In this document: one piece after another, positions 1 to 3,926 of the stretch
Layout of the letters: the number at the start of each line of letters is the position of its first letter
Position numbering within the stretch: the first letter of the stretch is position 1
NCBI GenBank assembly: GCA_027056215.1
Contig: JALULO010000258.1
Coordinates: 1-6,104 of the forward strand
DNA: 6,104 nt
DNA from: Campylobacterales bacterium
GTDB lineage: Bacteria > Campylobacterota > Campylobacteria > Campylobacterales > QNZT01
Direction of reading: 5' to 3'
Position numbers and translations under genes: made by a program
The notes under the pieces: generated by a model
The model's input: the letters and a program-made list of their open reading frames with translations, nothing else
Database searches by the model: none
What the model was told of the DNA's origin: nothing

Positions 1-58
1 ATATATATGGCTCCAGTGCCCCTTCCCCAAAAGGCAGTTTCATTAATGTATGTGTCAT
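1..58 (-). CDS. sodB: Superoxide dismutase (Fe/Mn family), N-terminal fragment cut by the window edge
   Basis: Reading the minus strand from the ATG at 58-56 gives MTHTLMKLPFGEGALEPYI, with the next codon (TCN, Ser) running off the left edge. This matches the start of Fe-type superoxide dismutases, which begin with a short leader, then LPY/LPF, a few residues, A-L-x-P-x-I-S, and later the H-x-G-K-H-H metal site (outside the window). The enzyme converts superoxide to oxygen and hydrogen peroxide in the cytoplasm. A Shine-Dalgarno GGAG lies 5 bases before the ATG (plus-strand 64-67), which supports this start over the in-frame ATG at 43-41. The gene is divergent from the lipoprotein gene at 201. 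Only 19 full residues are visible, so the family call rests on a short match. The metal (Fe or Mn) cannot be read; sodB is the usual form in Campylobacterota. Confidence 0.8.
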   Translation of the reverse strand, partial: MTHTLMKLPFGEGALEPYI

Positions 59-72
59 AATGACTCCTTCGT

Positions 73-78
73 ATTATA
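73..78 (-). promoter_or_regulatory. Candidate -10 element (TATAAT) ahead of the superoxide dismutase gene
   Basis: The minus strand carries a perfect TATAAT here, followed by ACGAAGGAGTCATT and the ATG. It is the only good -10 hexamer close to the gene, with an A-rich run just upstream and no recognisable -35. The difficulty is distance: a start 6-7 bases downstream would fall at about 66-67, inside the Shine-Dalgarno sequence. Either the transcript has a very short leader or the true promoter is further upstream. Confidence 0.4.
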
Positions 79-135
79 GTTTTTTCTGATCTTATTGTAG
101 GACGTATCTATGTAATGTTTGTGTAGTGTGAAGTA

Positions 136-163
136 TAAAGTTTATTAGGATTTATACCGATAT
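136..163 (+). promoter_or_regulatory. Candidate sigma-28 (FliA) promoter for the repeat lipoprotein
   Basis: TAAAGTTT at 136-143 equals the classical flagellar sigma-28 -35 consensus (TAAAGTTT). ACCGATAT at 156-163 resembles its -10 (GCCGATAA) and contains the CGATAT form known from Campylobacter and Helicobacter. The spacer is 12 bases, against 11 in the enterobacterial consensus. A transcript would begin near 170, giving a leader of about 30 bases before the ATG at 201. TATAAA at 134-139 overlaps the -35 and could instead be a sigma-70 -10, so the sigma factor is not settled. Confidence 0.5.
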
Positions 164-200
164 TACCATATATTACGTTTACTCAAAAGGAACTATCCCT

Positions 201-1307
201 ATGTATACTAAGTTTTTTATGTCCATGTTCACTATCTCTTTTATCATCATTGGATGTGGTGGAAATACGCAAAAGCAAAACACTACTTCACCCATCATAA
301 ATGAAAAACAACCTCAATCGAAACCTGAAACACACACTGAGCCAAAAGGTATATATGTACTACAAACTCTGAAACGGTATGATGATACAACTGATACTGT
401 AAGCTATTATGACGTGAATAGTTATGACAAATATGCCAATCTTATTAAAAAACGTTATACACTAAACAAAGATGACATCTTAAATGCTGAACAAACTTAT
501 ACTTACGATGATAATAAACATCTTTTGACAATAAAAGCAGATACTAATAATGATCAAACAGTAGATTATATAGAAACTCATATTTATAATACGCAAGGTT
601 ATCTGATAAAAAAAATATATGATTTTGATGCAGATGGGAGAGCTGATAAATCAGAAACATATACCTATGATGATGCTGGACATCGTACTAGTTTTACACA
701 AAATGATGGTAACAATATCGCAAACTATATCGAAACATATATTTACACTGATGGATATATGACACAAAAAGATTACGATACAAATGGCGATGGTTCTATT
801 GATAGTATGGAAACATATACGTATGATGATTTGGGTCATCGTACTTCATTTAGCCAAGATGATGATGCTGATCATATCGCAAACTATATCGAAACATATA
901 TCTACACTGATGGATATATGACACAAAAAGATTACGATACAAATGGCGATGGTTCTATTGATAGTATGGAAACATATACGTATGATGATTTGGGTCATCG
1001 TACTTCATTTAGCCAAGATAATAATGCTGATCATATCATCGACTACATGGAGACTATGACTTACGATACCAACGGTCATCTACTTTTAAAACAGTATGAT
1101 GATAACGCAGATGGAACACCTGAAAAAGTAGAAAAGTATACTTATGATACAAATGGGAAACTCACCACTTTTCAGTTTTCAGATCAAGGTGATGGTGATT
1201 ATACACAAACTTATAGCTATGATGCACACGGAAATCTTGTCGCTATTAGAAAAAATACTCATCTCATAAAAGAGCAAACTTGGGTATTTATTCCCTTAGC
1301 TGACTAA
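201..1307 (+). CDS. Exported lipoprotein made of tandem YD-like/EF-hand-like repeats
   Basis: The 368-residue product starts with a lipoprotein signal peptide: hydrophobic residues 5-17, then I-I-G-C with the lipidated Cys at 19. A Q/N/T/P-rich linker follows to about residue 50. From about residue 97 it is repeats of 25-28 residues with the pattern E-x-Y-x-Y-D-x-x-G-H. Each ends in an acidic loop that reads as an EF-hand loop; residues 193-204 and 246-257 have D1, N3, D5, G6, I8, D9 and E12. Eight loops begin at residues 114, 141, 167, 193, 220, 246, 273 and 300; the ninth, near 327, is degenerate. The strand part recalls RHS/YD repeats. AAGGAA at 187-192 lies 8 bases before the ATG and supports this start. 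The product is probably membrane-anchored, on the periplasmic or cell-surface side, and may bind calcium (inferred). Its function is unknown. It is transcribed convergently with the flavoprotein gene, the stops being one base apart. Confidence 0.85.
   Translation: MYTKFFMSMFTISFIIIGCGGNTQKQNTTSPIINEKQPQSKPETHTEPKGIYVLQTLKRYDDTTDTVSYYDVNSYDKYANLIKKRYTLNKDDILNAEQTYTYDDNKHLLTIKADTNNDQTVDYIETHIYNTQGYLIKKIYDFDADGRADKSETYTYDDAGHRTSFTQNDGNNIANYIETYIYTDGYMTQKDYDTNGDGSIDSMETYTYDDLGHRTSFSQDDDADHIANYIETYIYTDGYMTQKDYDTNGDGSIDSMETYTYDDLGHRTSFSQDNNADHIIDYMETMTYDTNGHLLLKQYDDNADGTPEKVEKYTYDTNGKLTTFQFSDQGDGDYTQTYSYDAHGNLVAIRKNTHLIKEQTWVFIPLAD
715..1037 (+). repeat. Near-perfect 159-bp tandem duplication inside the lipoprotein gene
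   Basis: Bases 715-878 and 874-1037 match with a period of 159 bp (53 codons), differing at only three of 164 positions: 743/902 (T/C, silent) and 861/1020 and 864/1023 (G/A, each changing Asp to Asn). One period holds two protein repeats. Neighbouring repeats match only at protein level, so this pair arose by a recent duplication or has been kept alike by gene conversion. The period is a multiple of three, so gain or loss of a unit would keep the frame. Confidence 0.95.
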
Positions 1308-1308
1308 T

Positions 1309-2511
1309 CTATATCTGACATGAAGTAGTCTTTTCGTAACCGGCTTTACATCGAAGCCAAAGTGGCCATTTGTAAAATTTTTCGACTATCTTTTTTAGGT
1401 AATATGCCACTATACCATAGATACGAATTTTCTCCATATCTAGGATAGCATAACGTCCACCAAGTGCGATAGCAACACCTTTTAGTTTGATATTTGCAGC
1501 TAAAGGTTGTTTGTTTTTTAAAAGTTGTTTGATATTATTCGCTGCACAGATACCACTTTTGATAGCAACCTGAGCATTGTCAGGCAAAATCTTTCCTTTT
1601 TTATCCACTATCTCAGCAGCATCACCAATGGCAAATATATTTGGATATTCAGCTATTTGAAGCGTATTTAACACTTTTAGTTGTCCAAGTTTATTGCATG
1701 AGAGCCCAAGGGTATTTAGTAACGGCGAGCCCATAATCCCTCCAGTAAATATCATAAAATCAAACGTGATGCTTTGCTTGTTTTCAAGATATGCTATGTC
1801 TGTTTTGATTTTGGTGATATGTGCACCGGTATGAAGTATGACACCCAGTTTTTCAAGTCGTTTGTAAGCACATGAGCTAGTCTTTGGATGCATGTGTTTG
1901 AGGATAGTTTTAGAACCTGAGACTAGATGGATTTTGAGAGTATTGCATGCAAGGGTATTACTCTTATAGTAGCGGTTAAAATACTCTTGCATCTGCGCTG
2001 CAATCTCTACCCCCGATAAACCTGCACCTGCGACAAGTATACTATAGTGCTGTTTTGCTTGTTGTGCATTTTCAAGTCTGAGATAAAGTTCTTTTTCAAA
2101 AAACTGTTTCATCTCAAATGCACCTGTCATACTTTTTACCCCACGTGAACAGCTTTTAAGTCCTTTTATAGCATTAACAAAACGTGTCACACTACCCACT
2201 GAGAGGATGAGATAATCATAAAAAAGAGGCATTACTTTATCACACTGTATGCATCGTTGTGTAATATCTATCTTTTTTACCCCATCATGTATAAACGTAA
2301 CATGCTCTCCAAAACTTTTAGACAGAGTATGCAGATTTACGATAGTTTTGTCAAAGGGAAGTGTATTGGCAACAAGCTCATAAGCCTCTGTTTGCAAAAA
2401 ATGATAAGGATGCCTATCAATCAACGTGATATGTATATCTTTGGTATTTGCAAGTGTTCTAAGTGCTGAAACACCACCATATCCGCCACCAATGATCACA
2501 ATATGTTTCAT
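1309..2511 (-). CDS. Type II NADH dehydrogenase-like FAD oxidoreductase
   Basis: The 400-residue product has the two-dinucleotide-fold layout of NDH-2 enzymes, which pass electrons from NADH to quinone at the inner membrane face without pumping protons. The FAD site is I-G-G-G-Y-G-G at 7-13 with D32 ending the second strand, and L-I-L-S-V-G-S at 101-107. The NAD site is G-A-G-L-S-G at 162-167 with E169. The second FAD motif is F-A-I-G-D-A at 293-298. The quinone-region motif AQxAxQ appears as AQVAIK at 313-318. A C-terminal amphipathic stretch at about 363-387 fits a membrane anchor. The paired redox cysteines of sulfide:quinone reductase are not evident, so NDH-2 is preferred, though another quinone-linked flavoprotein is possible. 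AGGAGG (2517-2522) lies 5 bases before the ATG. It is divergent from the thioesterase gene and convergent with the lipoprotein gene. Confidence 0.85.
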   Translation of the reverse strand: MKHIVIIGGGYGGVSALRTLANTKDIHITLIDRHPYHFLQTEAYELVANTLPFDKTIVNLHTLSKSFGEHVTFIHDGVKKIDITQRCIQCDKVMPLFYDYLILSVGSVTRFVNAIKGLKSCSRGVKSMTGAFEMKQFFEKELYLRLENAQQAKQHYSILVAGAGLSGVEIAAQMQEYFNRYYKSNTLACNTLKIHLVSGSKTILKHMHPKTSSCAYKRLEKLGVILHTGAHITKIKTDIAYLENKQSITFDFMIFTGGIMGSPLLNTLGLSCNKLGQLKVLNTLQIAEYPNIFAIGDAAEIVDKKGKILPDNAQVAIKSGICAANNIKQLLKNKQPLAANIKLKGVAIALGGRYAILDMEKIRIYGIVAYYLKKIVEKFYKWPLWLRCKAGYEKTTSCQI

Positions 2512-2527
2512 CCTATCCTCCTCTCTC

Positions 2528-2567
2528 TTTACACACTCTACACAAAATCAGTGTAAACTATGTGTAG
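2528..2567. promoter_or_regulatory. Two overlapping inverted repeats in a divergent intergenic region (possible operator)
   Basis: TTTACAC (2528-2534) pairs with GTGTAAA (2551-2557), and CTACACA (2538-2544) pairs with TGTGTAG (2561-2567). Each is a perfect 7-bp inverted repeat with a 16-base spacer, and the second is shifted from the first by 10 bp, about one helical turn. This gives four half-sites of the form YTACAC/GTGTAR between the start codons at 2511 (minus) and 2588 (plus). The layout suits cooperative binding of a dimeric repressor or activator to both divergent promoters. No clear sigma-70 promoter is visible in either direction. The regulator is unknown. Confidence 0.5.
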
Positions 2568-2587
2568 ATCAAGACAAGGAATAGATC

Positions 2588-2992
2588 ATGAAGATGCTAG
2601 CTTTACGTGTTCGTGCATATCCAAGCGATCTTAATCCCATAGGTACAGTATTTGGTGGTTGGATCATGGCAAAGATGGATAAAGCAGCTTCGATCGCGGT
2701 GGAAGAGGTGATCTACGGCACAGCAGTAACCGTTGCCGTCAGTAATCTACACTTTATCAAACCTGTAAAAAATGGGGATATCGTCACCATCTATACCACC
2801 ATCAAAAAGATCGGTACTACGTCGATTCATATCTATGTAGAAGCCGATGTTCGTTGTCGCCAATCACACGAAGAAACCCACGTAACCAATGCAACCTTTA
2901 CCTTTGTAACCGTTAATCAAAAAGGAGAAAAGACACCTATACGCTCCCTCCTGCGCGATGATATACATGATGAAATATCAGCTTTACTTTGA
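2588..2992 (+). CDS. yciA: Acyl-CoA thioesterase, YciA-type hotdog fold
   Basis: The 134-residue product is one hotdog domain, close in length to E. coli YciA. It shows the family's signature: D-L-N-P-I-G at 14-19, then V-F-G-G-W-I-M-A-K-M-D at 21-31 with the catalytic Asp at 31 at the start of the central helix. V-T-V-A-V-S-N-L-H-F-I-K-P-V follows at 47-60, then G-D-I-V at 63-66 and G-T-T-S-I at 76-80. Such enzymes hydrolyse acyl-CoA thioesters to free acid and CoA in the cytoplasm, keeping acyl-CoA pools and CoA available; the chain-length preference cannot be read. AAGGAA (2576-2581) lies 6 bases before the ATG at 2588, which favours it over the in-frame ATG at 2594. It is divergent from the NDH-2-like gene, shares its inverted-repeat region, and is followed by a hairpin terminator at 3037-3066. 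Confidence 0.92.
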   Translation: MKMLALRVRAYPSDLNPIGTVFGGWIMAKMDKAASIAVEEVIYGTAVTVAVSNLHFIKPVKNGDIVTIYTTIKKIGTTSIHIYVEADVRCRQSHEETHVTNATFTFVTVNQKGEKTPIRSLLRDDIHDEISALL

Positions 2993-3036
2993 TTTATCTA
3001 TGCAAGTTTTTACATAAAATTGTAAAAGTAAAACTA

Positions 3037-3066
3037 CAATCCTCTACTTTATAGGATTGACTTTTT
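3037..3066. terminator. Probable bidirectional intrinsic terminator between convergent genes
   Basis: CAATCCT (3037-3043) and AGGATTG (3053-3059) form a perfect 7-bp stem with a 9-base loop. On the plus strand it is followed by A-C-T-T-T-T-T, fitting termination of the thioesterase transcript 45 bases past its stop. On the minus strand a moderately T-rich stretch (TAGTTTTACTTTTA) follows, so it may also end the small-gene transcript, although the stem overlaps that gene's last codons and stop (3044-3046). An AT-only stem, TTTTACA/TGTAAAA, lies just beside it at 3008-3027. Stem stability was not calculated. Confidence 0.55.
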
Positions 3067-3388
3067 GTCCAAAGATCACGTTCCATGCAGCTTTTCCAGC
3101 ATCTTTGGCATCTGATTGTACACGTATTTCTACTTCTCCGAGTTTATTTGGGCGTAAACATACAAATACATTGTCTTCGGGATAGAAGTTGACTTTTGTT
3201 TTGATCAGTGTTCCTGCTACGAGTGAAACAGGTTTAAAAACTTTCCAGCCCATAGAGAGTGCAATCTTTCTTAAGTGTTGTGCATCTTCAAAAATACTGC
3301 CCTTTGCTTTGAAACACTCTTTTGCAAACTCTCCCGCCCATAGGGATACCAAAGAAGTTATCAGCATGACAAATAATAATTTTTTCAT
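3044..3388 (-). CDS. Small exported protein of unknown function with two cysteines
   Basis: I do not recognise this 114-residue protein. Residues 1-18 form a typical Sec signal peptide (K-K, hydrophobic core, L-W-A before G19), leaving a mature periplasmic or secreted chain of about 96 residues. It has only two cysteines, C25 and C77, which could form one disulfide. The chain mixes charged and hydrophobic residues with no transmembrane segment after the signal, and the C-terminal part ends in K-V-N-P-I-K. AGAGAGG at 3396-3402 lies 7 bases before the ATG. It lies 46 bases downstream of the thioredoxin-like gene in the same direction and has its own promoter candidate at 3422-3450. The periplasmic thioredoxin-like neighbour makes a redox relation possible, but this is inference only. 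Its 3' end overlaps a terminator hairpin shared with the convergent thioesterase gene. Confidence 0.8.
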   Translation of the reverse strand: MKKLLFVMLITSLVSLWAGEFAKECFKAKGSIFEDAQHLRKIALSMGWKVFKPVSLVAGTLIKTKVNFYPEDNVFVCLRPNKLGEVEIRVQSDAKDAGKAAWNVIFGQKVNPIK

Positions 3389-3421
3389 AGATTTGCCTCT
3401 CTTTTTATATTATTTTCTTAC

Positions 3422-3450
3422 AGTATACTCTACTTTACAGATCTTGTAAA
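3422..3450 (-). promoter_or_regulatory. Sigma-70-type promoter for the small exported protein gene
   Basis: On the minus strand TTTACA (3450-3445), a 17-base spacer and TATACT (3427-3422) each match the TTGACA/TATAAT consensus at five of six positions with ideal spacing. Transcription would start near 3415, giving a leader of about 27 bases before the ATG at 3388. The -35 lies within the last codons of the thioredoxin-like gene. A perfect inverted repeat, CTTTACA/TGTAAAG with a 5-base spacer (3433-3451), covers the -35 and could be an operator or a weak hairpin at the end of the upstream gene. Confidence 0.6.
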
Positions 3451-3926
3451 GCCCCTAAAAGTTTTTTTTCATTTACCATACCATACAATTCATAGGAAAG
3501 ATCTCCTTCAAAATCATACATCAGCTTAAAAGGTAAAGCCCCATTCCAGTTTGTATTCTCCTGCGCATATGCAATAAACTCTTTTGCAGATTCAAGATTG
3601 ATAATTGGATAATTCAAATGGTTTTTTTTTGCAAATATGACCATTTTTTTATCGTTTCGTTTAGATGCTGCTTGTATGCCTATAAAGCGAACATTGCTTG
3701 AAAAAGTCTTTTGAAACTTCACTAGTGAAGGCATCTCTTCGATACAGGGAGGACAATTTGCACCAAAAAAGTCCAAAATCATTACAGTATTTGGAAACTC
3801 TTTGATTTTTAGAGATAAAGGTGTTATTTCCATGTGATACTCTTTGCCTAAAATACTTTTTAGGGTAAATTCTTTCGCAAAAAGAAGTGTGCCAAAGAGC
3901 ATAAGTAAAATCACTATTTTTCGCAT
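3435..3926 (-). CDS. Periplasmic thioredoxin-like protein, TlpA/ResA type
   Basis: The 163-residue product has a Sec signal peptide (residues 1-17, L-L-F-A before K18) and one thioredoxin fold. The redox motif C58-P-P-C61 follows V-M-I-L-D-F-F-G-A-N, in the place of the usual F-W-A-x-W-C-P-P-C, with E-E-M-P-S-L after it as in TlpA/ResA proteins. The cis-proline is probably P132 in A-L-P-F. No other cysteines are present. Such proteins are dithiol-disulfide oxidoreductases in the periplasm, often reducing cytochrome c apoprotein or other cysteine proteins; the partner here is unknown. The ATG directly follows the stop of the molybdoenzyme gene with no gap, and AAAAGG (3935-3940), inside the end of that gene, lies 8 bases upstream, so translation is probably coupled. 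The lack of Trp before the CPPC motif is slightly unusual. Two runs of eight T on the plus strand (3462-3469, 3622-3629) are slippage-prone. Confidence 0.87.
   Translation of the reverse strand: MRKIVILLMLFGTLLFAKEFTLKSILGKEYHMEITPLSLKIKEFPNTVMILDFFGANCPPCIEEMPSLVKFQKTFSSNVRFIGIQAASKRNDKKMVIFAKKNHLNYPIINLESAKEFIAYAQENTNWNGALPFKLMYDFEGDLSYELYGMVNEKKLLGALQDL

Noticed and set aside
651..839. Minus-strand 62-codon open frame within the lipoprotein gene
   Set aside because: It is the antisense shadow of the repeat codons and has low-complexity I/C-rich composition.
2257..2469. Plus-strand 70-codon open frame opposite the flavoprotein gene
   Set aside because: It is antisense to the FAD-binding domain of a clearly conserved gene and has no independent support.
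1309..2511. Possible sulfide:quinone oxidoreductase identity for the flavoprotein
   Set aside because: The overall fold is shared, but the characteristic paired redox cysteines in their usual context are not evident, and the AQxA and GVE motifs fit NDH-2 better.
3189..3449. Plus-strand 86-codon open frame over the small exported protein gene
   Set aside because: The minus-strand gene has a signal peptide, ribosome site and promoter; the plus frame has none of these.
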